64,000 bases of DNA from Raffaelea ambrosiae (Eukaryota > Ascomycota > Sordariomycetes > Ophiostomatales > Ophiostomataceae). Made by a program: the position numbers and the translations under genes. Every line of letters begins with the position of its first letter. The first letter of the stretch is position 1. Shown one piece after another: positions 1 to 12,005 of the stretch. Under the pieces are notes generated by a model, which saw only the letters and a program-made list of their open reading frames with translations, was not told where the DNA came from and ran no database searches. The DNA lies in NCBI GenBank assembly GCA_002778195.1, contig PCDI01000007.1, positions 343,735 through 407,734 of the forward strand, in the 5' to 3' direction.

Positions 1-2131
1 CACTATCGTACTGCCGTATTCCGTAGTGGAGCGGGTTGGGGGAGGCCCCCCAGGATAGTGTGTGGTGAAGAGGTATCTTTCGTCTATCTTCGTTATTGAG
101 TTTTTTTTTTGGGGGGGGGGCCTCCTTCTCCACTAGTTGGGCGTGAGCCTCACGTCTGCAGCTGCCGTAGCCCGTAGCTCCCAGCCCGTAACCCGCAATT
201 TATTGTTAGTCGTAGCCCTGTGCACCTTTGCGCTTTTTTTTAAATATTTCTTTTCTAGCATTGTAATACTACTCCTTTTCACTACCACTGCTACCCTAAG
301 TTTTTTCAGCTGCTCTTGCCAGCCGATGACGTCGAGGTCCGTGTGTTTCTCTAGTCTTGATCTGATGAGAGAGCTGTCTCTTGGGGCTGTTTTTTTAATT
401 TATTTCCGAATTTTCGTTAATTTTGTTTATCTGGCCGTGTTGCTTTTGTTTGTGAAACCTGCTGAAGTTTAATGTCCTGTGCACGTGCTTATCACTTCTG
501 CACTTTTGCGCATTTGTACCTTTGTACTTTCAAACTTGAATTTCTATTTGTCCATGCATACCCATCTCGATCTTTTTTTATCTTGCATATCCTGCAGGTG
601 GTTTACGTCGTCTGGTCTGTTGTCCGCTTGTCTGTGTCCGTTGGTCCTCGCCGTTGGGAGGGGGCCCGATCCGACCTGGCACAGGAATCAAACGAACGAG
701 AAAGAAAGAGGGCGAAGAAGCTATCCAAAATATAGCTTCTTTCCTTGTCAGGCACAGCCCCGGGCCGACTGTCGCATCCACAAGAAGAAGAAAAAAAGAG
801 TAGGCATGTTATTTTCTTTTTTCTTCTTTCTGTTCTGTTGGTCCCTTCTTTCTTCTTCCCCCCCTCTCCCCTTCCCCTCTTCTGCACGATCCCGGCGTCC
901 TTCTTCCAACAGCATCGCCCTCTTTTTTTTTGCACTGCATTGCAGCATGCCAGAGCCCACGGATCAGCCATAGTCTACTCTTTGCATCGACATCGCATCT
1001 CCCTTGTCGTAAGATGCAGTTCTCCCTTGGGACAACAAACGGCCGAGAATTTCAAAACATAGTTACCCTTTGTTCCTCCTGCTATTGTACGGTCTTGCGC
1101 GTTCTAGATGGCAAGTTTCTTGTTTCTGTTACGTAGTCTCCTGTCGTGGCGGTCTATTTTTGTAGTTCTTGCTCTTTTTGTGCTCCTTTTTCGCGCCATT
1201 CTGGCATTTTCCGTACTTGCATGCCCTTGAACCAACTGGCTGCTGCGTAGAGAACCAGCCAGACGCGTAACGAGCAGACAAATGACAGCCATCCAAAGGG
1301 GCGTGGGTAATGTGGGCAAGGGGAAGTAAGGAGGGGCCAAGGAGAAGAACGTTTGGTCAACGGCCGCCATTGGAAGAGAGCCTTCTGAGAGATGAAGAAC
1401 AATGGTCCCCCCCTCTGTATCTCTGTGCAGAGCGTTGGACACCAGCACGTCGAGGCGAGGTCTGGATATCACTTGCTTGCCTCGTGACATGCACCTGCCC
1501 ACACGCACGCACACCCTCCCGTAGCCCGATACCTACTTACACGGGCATCGGATCCAGAGTCCTCACTGAAATCAACAGGATCATGTATCCTATCCGGCAG
1601 AAGAGCGGTCTGCGAAGAGGAAAACAGAACTTTTGGCGTGCTTTTATCATTGTGGTATAGCCCGTCAGTTTAAAAAAAAAAATAAGTCTTTAGTTTGTCA
1701 AGGAGATAATGCGTTAGAAAAAAAAGATAAGAACCAAAAATAAAGCAGCGAGTCATGTACAATCCATTATTGTGAGCAACCCCGGCAATGAGAAAGGAAC
1801 ACGCAAACAAACTCTCATCTCGTGTGGACGTAACGGGGAGGCAGCCACAGCGAGCGGGCCACATGACGCAAGGGAAGCCGCATGTCGTCAAAAGAGAAAT
1901 GCCCCCTCTCACGGGCTTCGCCATCACTCACTTGTCCTCCTCCCGGTGAGGTGGCATAATATCTTCTTTTGCTCTTTGGTCCCGTCTCCCCCGTTGCCTC
2001 GCCCCCCCCCGTTCTCTCCCTTTTTCCCCCCCATCCTTTGCCTCTCCCATGGTCACAATCATATTTTCCTCTCTTTCTTTCTCGTTTTGTCTATGCCCCT
2101 GCCCGCCTCCCTCTCCCTAGTTCTCTCTCTC
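1..2131. other. Non-coding stretch at left edge
   Basis: No gene could be supported. Open frames here are at most about 165 codons, shift frame through homopolymer runs (T10G10 near 101-120, several T7-T9 runs) and show no recognisable protein. Pyrimidine-rich tracts at about 800-950 and 1975-2130 look like UTR or promoter DNA. The right part is the 3' flank of the minus-strand gene that ends at 2132. Confidence 0.6.
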
Positions 2132-4577
2132 TCATGCGTCACTCATCTTCACATCTTCGTCTTCTTGTTTTCGCATCAGGAAGGCCATCATTGCCCACAC
2201 CACCTTCATGGCTGCTAGTCGGTCCTCCACCTTAAAGAAGTCAAACCATGGACTGCGCACCACCTCCAACCGACCCCAGCTCGGCAGTTTTCCGTCTCCG
2301 CCGGGCCGCGCCTCCACGTCGCCGTCCAGTGCCCGTAGCAGCGCCTGCGGCACCCGCACTCGGACTACCGACATGTGGTGAAAGAGTGCGCTCACGACAA
2401 AGACGTCGTCGTAGTCGGCGCCGCGTGTGCGGCCCAACGCCATGAACCGTGTCTTCTTGTCCCAGCTCGCGCCGGGCGGGCGCACCATCCGGTAGTTGTC
2501 GTAGATGGCTAGGCCCTTGCGCGGCTTCTTGGCTGCACTGCGAGAGGAGGAAGAAGATGACGAGGAAGACAAAGGGGAAAACCCGGCCAAGCTTCTTGCT
2601 GGCCCTGGCCCACCTCCCAGGCCACCAGGACCGCCCAGACCACCCAGTCTGCTACTTCCACCAACACCATTACCGCCGCTTGCACTGCCACCCCCGGATG
2701 ATGGGCCAGAAAAAGGGATACTACCCTCACCTGTCTGGGTGATCACGGCATCGTCCGTGTTGGGCGCAGCATCCACCTCGCGGCCAATGGGCCCGCCCGA
2801 GCCACCCCCCCAGCGTGGCTTGGTTGCCCACCACTCACCCTCACCAAGACGGCGCTCGGCCCGGCCCTCGCGTGCACGGTGCTGGGCTGTCAGCAGCGCA
2901 GCCACCAGCTCGCGTGCCAGATCGATGTTTGAGTCGATGTCAGCATCTGTGCCGGAGACGTCCCCGCCTTCTTCGGGAAATGCGGTCGTATGGCGGGCGC
3001 TCACGGCGGCCAAGGGACCCTCGACGATGCCGGCGCGGGCGGCTTCCCGTGTCTGTGGCGAACGGAAGACGAAGATGCAGCCAGACGCAAAGTACGATGC
3101 CGGCTGGTGGCGCTTTTGCGGCTGCTTCTGGCCTTGCAGGTCTTGTTTCGGGGACTGTGGTTGGGTTGGTGGTTGTGGCTGCGCCGCTTGCTGCTGCTTT
3201 GTTTGCTTCTGTGATGCTTGTTTTTGCTGCTGCTCGGCCAGCTTGGCTTCCTCGGCCGGGATCGTGGGTGCGTTGAGGTACAGCCGCGGTTCTGTGCGTG
3301 GCGTGGACACATTGCAGCCGAAGTCGTAGGCCACCAATTTAATAAAGGCCGTGATCATGTTAACACGGAACTCGGGTGGCATCATAGTGCCGGCACTCGT
3401 CCGGTAGAAGCGTATCTCGGGTTGGGAGCTGTCCTTGACCGGTGTCTTGCTCTCCGAGTCCGTGACGGCCGTGGACGACGCAGATGATGCCGAGTCTCCA
3501 TCGCCGCCCTCTGCACCCTCACTGCTGTCTCCATTGGCCTTGGCCTCATCGGAGGATTTCACGTCCGAGGCCGGTTCTTTCTCTTCTGTGTCCCCCCACG
3601 GTGTCGGGGGAGCGGTCGTGTCATCCCAGAATCCAGAGAAGCACTCCAAATTTCGGTAGAACTCGTAGGCATTGCCAAGCCGCGTGGGTGGCTGGCCGAG
3701 AGGCGGTGGTATGCGGCGTACGGAGCGATAGGCAGCATTGTTGTCGATGGACAGCTCGCGCTTGCGGTCGATGTAAGTCTGGATGCCCGGCGACTTGTTG
3801 CCGTTGTTGATGGGGTTGCGGGTGCTCTCGTTCTGGCGGCGGGCATCCTCGTAGGAGGTCTCGTCCCACTTGGCAAAGTCCGGGACGACGCTCAAGTCCG
3901 GGATGAGTGCGGAAATATCGGCATCCCGCTGCACGTGCACACCGAGAGCCTCGAAGTGCTTGTGGCCGATCTCATTCGGGCGGACGACGCTCTGGAGCAG
4001 GGCCGTCAAGGGCGTGCCTCTCTGGCCATCCTGGACGGGAGGCGTGCCGGCCTCCTGGGGCGCCTGGGGGTAGCACTGAGGAAACCGAACAGGGGTGGGC
4101 GCTGGCACGTTCTTAGGAGGCTCCTTTGTTGGAGGGGGTGCAGCACCTGGTTTGCGGTCAGCGGCTGGAAGACAGAGGGACGTTGTGGAAGGGGGGAGGT
4201 GCTGTGCGGTCTGGGAGACTGTTGCGGTACGGAGGCGATCAGACCAACGCAAGGTGCTGCTGAGACACACAAGGCAAGATAGGCCTTCTGAAAGAAGTGA
4301 TGGCGTGGGTGGGTGTAATTCTCAACGTCGAAAGAGAGGGGAATAACGGTGTGTATGGAAGCATAAAGGAAGGCTCGAGGGGAAGCTGTGAGAATGCGAG
4401 GATCCGCGACAAGACGGCAGCGACCCAGGATCCAGGAAAAGGCTCGAGCCGGGCAGAGGTCGAGAAGACGACAGAAAACGGAAAGGCGGGGGTAAAGAAC
4501 GGTTGTGTGACGTGCCCAGCATGAGAGACAGGAAGCAGATGGCGAGACTCACTGAACAGTGGCATAGACCCGAACAT
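2132..4577 (-). CDS. Uncharacterised fungal protein with Gln-rich and Gly/Ser-rich linkers
   Basis: Function not recognised. The main exon is open from 2132 to about 4287 but has no ATG before the middle of the protein, so an upstream exon is needed. A good candidate is ATG 4577-4575 followed after 25 nt by donor GTGAGT at 4552. Two acceptors keep the frame and have pyrimidine tracts: TTTCAG (exon from 4287) or CTTCCAG (exon from 4164); the second looks stronger. Visible parts, N to C: Pro-rich start; an ordered-looking block (about 4035-3620) containing TPLTALLQSV, ALIPDLSVVPDF and an EFYRNLECFSGFWDD segment; a second block around 3390-3330 (PPEFRVNMITAFIKLVAYDFG); a Gln-rich linker (3240-3110); a Gly/Ser-rich stretch with a Ser run (2720-2540); and a basic C-terminal block (PRKGLAIYDNYRMVRPPG) ending KMSDA. 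No signal peptide or membrane segment. The alternation of ordered blocks and linkers resembles a scaffold or regulatory protein, but this is only inference. Confidence 0.75.
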
Positions 4578-7500
4578 GATGGCGGATGGAAGCGGTGCGT
4601 GCCGGCGTGGCAGGCGAGATGGATGTGTGGAGGAGGGGTTTGCGATGTGAGGACGGTGGATGAGGGCGTGATGGTGAAGAAGAGCAGGAATGGGCGACTG
4701 ATGAGGGAAAGGCGACGGAATCGGACCGGGCAAGGAAGGTGGGCTTAGGTCAGGAACGGAAGGAACGGCCCCTGGACTGGCCAACTATGAGGTCTTTTGT
4801 GCCGTTTCTGTGCTGCCGTGCGTGCCCCTTTAGTGTGCTTGCTTGGCCTGGGCAGGCGAGAGAGGGTCTGCGGGGAGCTTGGATGGCAGAATCTAACTAG
4901 GCAGAATCTGGGCCGAGTCTGGAGAGCTTCACGTGCAGGGAAGGCGCGAGGGGAGGCGCGAGGGGCAGCCAGAAACAGGGAAGGTACGTTTAGATGAATG
5001 AAGCCCGTCGCTCTTTGACGGAAAGAAGATTCAGAAGCCGGACACAGAAGACACACAAGACACGGAGCAATCCCAACTAACACTCCAAACTGAAGCGAAT
5101 TTGTGCAGACACGAGATTGGCACACTGCCAGCGCATACGCACTCTGCCTCACACACTACACGCACTTCGACCTGCCCTTTTTTCCACGGCTGCGAACCCC
5201 ACGTTGGGCTCTCGAAAGGACCAAAAATACCACGAAAGCCAGCAGAACGCACGCAAAACGCTCGCAAATGCCACAATGTCGGCCAGCTCACCGCCCAAGG
5301 CCCCACTTCGAGGGTGGAGATAGGACGGCAAGGAGGGGGGGGAAAGAGCAGGTTTGTGGCCTGTCTCCATATTACAGGTGGTGTGCACCAGTGCGAACCA
5401 GCTCGCGTGGACGGCGGACCACCCAGCCCCAATCATCAACGGCGGCGGGCGGCAGCAACGGTGCGAGAGCCAGGGCGATGAAGGGCATATGGGACGGCGC
5501 TCGTCATGGCCGAGCCAAGCGGGAAAGCGAGACATGCGTTATTGGCGGTGGGCAGAGCTGCCAATCTGCGCTGTCCGCCGGCGGGCTAGGAGTCGCGAAG
5601 AGCCGTAGCCAATAAGCCAGCCAACGCCGGCGGGCACCTAGATCGCAGCCAGCAGCGCCCGCAGCTGCGAAAGAAAGGCTTTGGGTATCCGGCGCGGGCG
5701 CTACTTTAGGTCCCGCCGACAGGAGGAGACGGTAAGAGGCAGACCGGGCAGAAGCCAGAAAGGCTAGAAAAGCCAGAAAAGCACAACTGCTCAAGTGGTC
5801 AAACACGCAGGCAATGGAATGAGCAGAGACCAAATCGTGTTCCGTGGAGATCTCCTGACGCATTGCATTCAAGCACATCGGAACCATGCTTTGATTCGAA
5901 CGGATTCCATTTTCCTTGCCCTGTGTTCTGTCTTCCACCGTTTGAAGATGACGATCGATCGGCAGTGATCGAACCGGCCTTCCGCGGGCAGGCTGCAGCC
6001 GGACATCGCGTTGTCCGAGGCACGCTCTCTGTGGAAGCGGACGACGGCTACAATGCAAGATAGCTGACTATGCAAAGCATTCACGGCCGGCAGCTGCAAA
6101 CGGGGCGAGCAGCCAGCGGCAGTCAGTGGCGCAAGGCAGCTCAGATACACCATCCAGGAACACTGGTGCTTCTCGTGCACGCCACATGGCCTCTGGGCTG
6201 CAATCATACTCCAGTTGTTGGTCAACTGCCCGAACGAACGATTGGGTGCCACTTGCCCAACGGCTCTGGCCACGCAGTGGCTCCCCTCTCTCTGTCTTCC
6301 CCAATGAAATGCAATCCAGGGGTGCATGGACGGACCCGCAGATCGGTCAGTGGACCGCAGGCACAGGACAGGGAACATTTGGGCGAGCGTGCATCGATGG
6401 CGAAACAGCCTGTGCCAGACAGCCCACATGCTCGGATTCTTGGCTGGTTTTGCTGCGTCATGGTTTCGTTTCGCTGACCTTGTGTCATAAAGTGTATCAG
6501 CCGTCCAGAACAGCGTGCCTGGGCGAGTCTGTCACCAGTTTGGCACCAAGTCTGGCAGCACAGCCTGGCCAGTTATGTGCTTTCAGCGTGTTGCTTTTAC
6601 AGTCTCTTGAACGCTGTGCAAGTCAGCTGACGGCCCCAACCCAACGGCGCTGGAAAAAAAGGGAAGAAAAGAAAGAAAAGCCAGCGCTAACAAAAATAGC
6701 CAACCAGAGAAATAGCCACGAACTGCAGCCCAGAATAGCCACTACGGCCACAAAGGCCACAACGGCCAGAGCGGCCAGAGCGGCCAGAGCGGCCAGAAAA
6801 GAAATCCAGACCCCTCTCCCCTGCACCATTGGCTACCGACTGCCCAAAAGGTCCCCAGCTGGCGAGACCCTCCACCCGTGGCCCCGCCCTGGCCGCTCTG
6901 TGTGCTTCAGGATTGTCGCAGAACAGGGGGTCCCGTTTCCAGTCCCGTGTGTCCAAGCGCTCCCACAGAGCCGCACCTTCGACTTACACCATTTGAGCGC
7001 GGCCAGATCCTCTCGCTTCCAGACAACCACCACCGCCCGTCTGCGTTTCCTGCTTTCGCAACGTCTAAGCCTCTTTACACCTCCGACAGTTCTGTCAGAG
7101 AGACGGCCTCGCTCTTTCTCCAAGATCTCTTCCCAGACCCAAGGTTCCACCTTTTTTAAGAGTTTAGAGTCTGGATCGTCGCCCATCAAACTGTGATCAA
7201 TCCTGCCAATCCCGCAGGTGTCCTGCTGGGACTACCTTCCTCTACCCACCCCCTGACCCGTAGGAATGGGGGGGGGGGAGGACACATGGAGACAGACAGC
7301 TGGAGAAATGTCGTAGACATACAACATAATGTCCGTCTATGTCTGTGTGTTTCCGTAGTAGGCTTCTTGGTCTTGTCTGGGGGTGTGGCAGTAGAGCGGC
7401 CACCCTTGCATTCGGCTGCAGCTTGGGCCGAGACCTTCTTTTTGGCTTCGTTTCCACTCTGAATCCTGACACCCCTTTGCCTTTTCCTGTTCTCTCCTCT

Positions 7501-8233
7501 GGTGGCCCTTGGCTTTTCATCCTTTACACCTTTCCCACGAACATTCTTTTCTCCAGCGGTCTTCGATCATCTTGCTTGTTTCTTTCCTCGGCCTCTTCAC
7601 GTCTCCTCACGAATTCACCCGCATCAACTTTGTCGATAATCATCATCTTTAGCCGTCTCAGCTATTCTCCTTCGTCCTTTCTCGGACCAAGGAAACCAGT
7701 CTCAAAAGTCGGTCTTCATCGTTTCTCCAATCTACCGCCGCGCTCAGTGGCCTTCTCGATTTTGTCCCGCCGACCAGAAACCTGCCTATCCGCTGTTTCT
7801 TCTCAACGACTTCCTCTCTTCTTATCTCACAACCTTCTCTGGCTTCTTCTCTCTCCTACACCACACTCTCCCTCGACGGTCAGCTTTCATGATCGTTTAC
7901 CATTAGACTTGGCCCAAGAGGCCGTGCTTCCCTTTTGTCTTCTTCTTTTCTTCCAACACCCACTGTTTTAATACGAATCTGTTTTCTTTTCCTTTCTGTG
8001 CAATACCCCCTCCCTGCGACCTGGGATCGCCTCTTCGAAAGGATTGGGAATATCGATTGTTCCCAGGTTCTGTTCCTGACCGTCTGCCTCTCGACGAGGC
8101 CCCCTGACTCGGATCGTCTGGACACGATTGCTTTGTTCTCCCCTCCTACTTAGAAGGAGGACTGTTGTTCTTCTCTTCTGCAACGACAGCACCTCCTCTG
8201 CCGCAGTCGAAATACGGGCAAGCGAGCGAAATC
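4578..8233. other. Intergenic, divergent promoter region
   Basis: This interval separates two divergently transcribed genes, so it should hold both promoters. The right end (about 7480-8160) is a long CT-rich tract typical of fungal 5' leaders. A minisatellite lies at 6746-6798. One 336-codon stop-free frame (ATG 6186 to 7196, +) runs through the minisatellite and has Cys/Trp-rich, low-order composition; I do not regard it as a gene. Nothing else was supported. Confidence 0.55.
6746..6798. repeat. Minisatellite, GGCCAGAGC unit
   Basis: Four near-perfect 9-bp units (GGCCAGAGC) follow degenerate GGCCACAA units. Confidence 0.85.
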
Positions 8234-10753
8234 ATGTCGACCAGCGCGGCCCTGCCATCAGGCCAGTTCATCACGACCCTCAATGGGAAGCGGTGTACGG
8301 CCGTGCCCAGGAATGGCAGCGCCACCAATACGGCGAGCAGCAGCACGACGACGGCCGATGCTGCCAACAGCAATTCCAACAACAATAACCTCAGCTCCGC
8401 CAGCGAGGCGGTTGAGACGACAAGCTCTTCAGATACTAGTACGACGAGCGCTTCCTCTTCTACTTCCCTGTCAACATCCACTTCCAGTTCTTCATCATCC
8501 TCCTCATCTTCATCATCCTCCTCATCCTCCTCATCCTCTTCATCCTCCTCATTACAAGAAACGAATGTGGTTCTTGCGCCTCCCGCAATAGGGACCGAGA
8601 CCACGAACGATTCTGCAGACACAACTACAACTACAGATGCAAACACCGCCCTGCCACCTTCTTCATCATTACCCCCACAAGCATCTGTAGTGTCTACTAC
8701 TACCACGCCTTCTCCTGCCGTTGCCGTGTCCAGTGCTCAAGCTGACACCGGCTCCACAGCCACTCCGGCCACAGTAGCCGCGACGACAGCGGCGCCTGAC
8801 GCAACACCAGTTGTTGCCACAGATAGCACGTCCGCAGTCTCAATTGAGTCAACGTCAGACACCACTATAGACGCAGGCAGCGGAACGACGACCGAAACGA
8901 CGAGCAATTTGTTTAGCCCGACCATTACAAATGGCGGTTCCAATCTCTCGTCCACCATTGCTCCCCCGGCCGGGGCTTCTACCGACGATAGCTCGTCGTC
9001 CACCGTAGCCGGTGCTGCCGCCAACCCGGCGCTGGGAGCCACCTCGGGCGACCCAACAGCAGCAGCGTCCTCTGGGGGTACTAACACGACAACGACCATC
9101 GCTGTGGCTGGTGGCGTCATTGGCGGTGTTGCTTTGTTGAGTCTCATTGCATTCCTGGTGTGGTTTTGGCGTCGCCGTGTGATGAAGAAGCGCCGGAGCA
9201 CGCTCCTCACGCCGCTGTCGGTCGACCCGGCATCATTTGCGAGGGGAGGAGGCAACAACGGCAGGAATAATACGGACAACGAGAAAGAGGAGTACGAGAT
9301 CAACCGTGGCAGCATTGGCCCAACGGCGCGAACCGTGCGCATGAAGGCGTCGCTCGAATACAACATGCGACGCCTCCGCAGCCGTGTTAGTGGGATCATG
9401 CCGAACAGCGCCCGAAGTGGCCGTGATGGCAGCGGCAGCGGCGGCAACGCTGCGTCGGCGGGCGTCAACATGGACCGCGGGAACTCGCAGTTTTTGGAAG
9501 CGAGCGACGTAGGAAGAGCAGCAGGTGCAGGCAACAATAGCAACAGCAGCGGCAGTCGCGGTATCGGCGCAGCCGGCATGGCTGCCAAGGACCGCATCGG
9601 TGGCTGGTTCGGCAAAGTCACCGACGGCGGCTGGCTGTCTCGTGGTGGCGGCGATGGCGGCAACGATGGCAGTAGCAACAACCAGAATGAGAAGGGCACC
9701 AACGGCGGCAACACTGGCACCTCTAACACTGGTCTGCAGCCCGATTTCTTGACGTTGCTGGGCATGGACGAGCGCGAGCTGGAACGGGCGGCGCAGAACA
9801 AGAAGAACAACAACAAAAAGAAGCGCCGCAGCATGGACCGACGGAGTCTGAGCATGAGTGGTGGCAGCAACAACTACCTTGGCCGTCTCGAATTTGACGA
9901 CCCCTTTAGCGATGCCAACGCCCTGGCCCATACCTCGGCCAAACCGGCACCCCTGATGACGGGTGCCAGCAGCAAGGAAAACGACAGCAACCCGTTCTCG
10001 GATGCCAATGCTCTTCCTGCAAGCGACAGCAACCGCTCCAAAAATGCTGCTGGCTCGACGCTGCCGACCCTGCAGCCGTCGACCTATGTGGCCGACATGC
10101 GGCGCTCACGGGGGCAAGAAGGTGGCGCTGCTTCCCAACAACAACAACAGCCGCCACCGTCGGCAGCCCCGTCCATCATGTACCGGGACTCGGTCAATAC
10201 GGTGGACACCCGGCGCAACCGCTTCCGCTCCGACCCGTTCGATCTTGAGCGGCCGGAGCTGCTGCTGGGCCGCAGCATAGGCGGTGAGACGATGACGTCG
10301 TCGAATATGAGCACGGCGGGCAGCTCGACAGCACCGCGGCTGTCGGATCTGTCGGGAATGTCGGCTGGTGGTGGTGGTGGTGCGAGAGGGGGCCGGCTGT
10401 CTGGCGGCGTCGGCACGGGCGATATGCGTCGCCCCGTCCGGGTGGTCACATCCGACATGTCGAAGCACCAGCGCGCCGACAGCTTCACGTCCAAGTACTC
10501 GAGCGGTGTCAGCCTGGGCGACTGGAGCGACCCTGGCCCAGACGTGGGCCCGGCAAGTCGGTCGGGCAGCAGCAACTCGCGGCGGTGGGACGACGATGAC
10601 GACTACGAGGTGAGCCCAGAGAGTCCGACGATGCGGAACGGTATGGGCGGCGGCGGCGGCAGCAGCAACGGTGGCGGTGGCAGTGACGCACGGGGCTTGC
10701 TAGGCCGGCGAAGGAGTAACAGCAGCGGGAACAGTGTAGGGAAAGCGTTATAA
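8234..10753 (+). CDS. Ser/Thr-rich single-pass membrane protein, wall-sensor-like
   Basis: The predicted protein has 839 residues. The start is the first ATG in the open frame (8234). Residues 1-285 are extremely Ser/Thr-rich, including a run of more than 25 Ser encoded by TCC/TCA/TCT repeats (8475-8552), as expected for an O-mannosylated stalk. One hydrophobic segment follows at about 288-312 (AVAGGVIGGVALLSLIAFLV) and is capped by a basic stop-transfer WFWRRRVMKKRR. The remaining 520 residues are a hydrophilic, Gly/Asn/Ser-rich tail with an acidic-basic NKKNNNKKKRR patch and the phrase PFSDANAL twice (about 558-600), close to a motif seen in other fungal membrane-protein tails. The architecture resembles Mid2/Wsc-type wall-stress sensors, but there is no WSC Cys-rich domain and no cleavable signal peptide at this start. 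Either it inserts by its TM alone or a signal-bearing first exon was missed. Role in wall sensing is inference. Confidence 0.8.
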   Translation: MSTSAALPSGQFITTLNGKRCTAVPRNGSATNTASSSTTTADAANSNSNNNNLSSASEAVETTSSSDTSTTSASSSTSLSTSTSSSSSSSSSSSSSSSSSSSSSSSLQETNVVLAPPAIGTETTNDSADTTTTTDANTALPPSSSLPPQASVVSTTTTPSPAVAVSSAQADTGSTATPATVAATTAAPDATPVVATDSTSAVSIESTSDTTIDAGSGTTTETTSNLFSPTITNGGSNLSSTIAPPAGASTDDSSSSTVAGAAANPALGATSGDPTAAASSGGTNTTTTIAVAGGVIGGVALLSLIAFLVWFWRRRVMKKRRSTLLTPLSVDPASFARGGGNNGRNNTDNEKEEYEINRGSIGPTARTVRMKASLEYNMRRLRSRVSGIMPNSARSGRDGSGSGGNAASAGVNMDRGNSQFLEASDVGRAAGAGNNSNSSGSRGIGAAGMAAKDRIGGWFGKVTDGGWLSRGGGDGGNDGSSNNQNEKGTNGGNTGTSNTGLQPDFLTLLGMDERELERAAQNKKNNNKKKRRSMDRRSLSMSGGSNNYLGRLEFDDPFSDANALAHTSAKPAPLMTGASSKENDSNPFSDANALPASDSNRSKNAAGSTLPTLQPSTYVADMRRSRGQEGGAASQQQQQPPPSAAPSIMYRDSVNTVDTRRNRFRSDPFDLERPELLLGRSIGGETMTSSNMSTAGSSTAPRLSDLSGMSAGGGGGARGGRLSGGVGTGDMRRPVRVVTSDMSKHQRADSFTSKYSSGVSLGDWSDPGPDVGPASRSGSSNSRRWDDDDDYEVSPESPTMRNGMGGGGGSSNGGGGSDARGLLGRRRSNSSGNSVGKAL

Positions 10754-11620
10754 GGATGATGAAGGGAAAAGGGGGATACTATATATGGGAAGGAACAGGG
10801 GAAAATGAGAGGCAAATAGCTTTGTTTTGATTTTCTATGTTGGCTTTGTGCTTTTGTGTGATTTCCATTCCTTTTTCTCTGATGAACCGAAAAAAAGACT
10901 TTCTTTTTGCATGTTTTATGTACTCTCTCGACATGTTCTTATTGCTCGGCTGTTATTTTTTTTGGTGACCTGTTCTTCCGTTTACGACATTACTCTCATT
11001 TTTCACTTCTTTCCCTGTTTTTTTTTTTAAATTTAGTTTACGCTCTTTACTATGGCTTCCACGGGACACATCATAAGGAAGGCGGACGTCTATAGTTATT
11101 CAAAGATATTTCCAACCTCCCGAGTACGAGTTAACTCCCGAGCTTAAAGTCTCTTTTATTCGACTTTGATGCTTATTTCTCCTGTCTACTTTTCTATACA
11201 AAAGGTCCACTGCGGGACACTGTTCTGCAGAGAACCCAGCACATCCTACTATCTACCATTTAATGCGATCCTCATTGATTCTACAGCTGTCGTTGGATTG
11301 TCGATATGTTGCTCGTCGGCTGGTGCAAAGTGGACCACATCTGCAAGCACTTTGTGCCAAGGAGACACCCACCTCTTTTCAGCACCTTGCGTTTTCGGTG
11401 TGACATCCTTTTTCCACGTGGCGCCACAGAATGCTCTCAGCGGCTGGACAAGACAGAAGCTGACATGGTTTCTTTGCAGAGTACTCTTTTTCCTTGGTGG
11501 ACAGTTCTTCTGAAGAAAAAGAGCGGTGGAGAAAAAAAAAAGACGACATGAAGACAGCTGAAACCTTCTCTTCTTGCAGAAGTTGACTGATTCGTCAGAC
11601 CGTACGATGGTTACCAGCGA

Positions 11621-11647
11621 ATAACGAGTTACTACTCGTAGTTACTG
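11621..11647. repeat. TACTCGTA/GTTAC palindromic motif cluster
   Basis: The stretch reads ATAACGAGTTAC then TACTCGTAGTTAC, so GTTAC and CGTA/CGAG elements recur on both strands. It is one member of a dispersed family (see findings). Confidence 0.6.
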
Positions 11648-11942
11648 CAGGCCTACCAGTGGTAGAGTGCATGCCTTATCTCCGCCCCGCCGATCGTCCA
11701 GCGGCACCGCCATGGTGATTGGGGAGGGGTATCTTGCCCACGGCAGGAGGGCGCTAAAAAAGAAGGAAGGATCAGTGCATGAACTGAAAGGAAGAGGAAC
11801 AGCATACCTCCACACACACGCACACACACCTCTGCATCACCCAAAACTGATGCACGCCCCACTTCACCAAAGAAAGTCGCGCACGTCTTTCTTTTTTTAA
11901 TACCAAATCTTCTTTCCTACCCCACACCACACGCATTGGAAG

Positions 11943-12005
11943 ACGCGTCGCCAACGCGAAAAGACGCGCCTTTTCTTTGACGCGCATTAAAAAATGGCGC
12001 CGCGT
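11943..12005. promoter_or_regulatory. Cluster of MCB/SCB-like boxes (ACGCG)
   Basis: Five ACGCG/CGCGT cores fall within 63 bp: ACGCGT 11943-11948, ACGCG 11954, 11964 and 11980, and CGCGT 12001-12005. CGCGAAA, an SCB-like core, starts at 11955. ACGCGT is the known binding site of the fungal MBF complex (Mbp1-Swi6) that drives G1/S genes. A TATA-like TTATATTATT and a CT-rich tract follow at about 12034-12080, suggesting rightward transcription. No convincing gene follows. Confidence 0.6.

Noticed and set aside
6126..7196. 356-codon stop-free frame (+), 336 codons from its first ATG
   Set aside because: It starts with GTG, runs through the GGCCAGAGC minisatellite, and its translation is Cys/Trp/Arg-rich with no recognisable domain. 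It lies in the leader region of the next gene.
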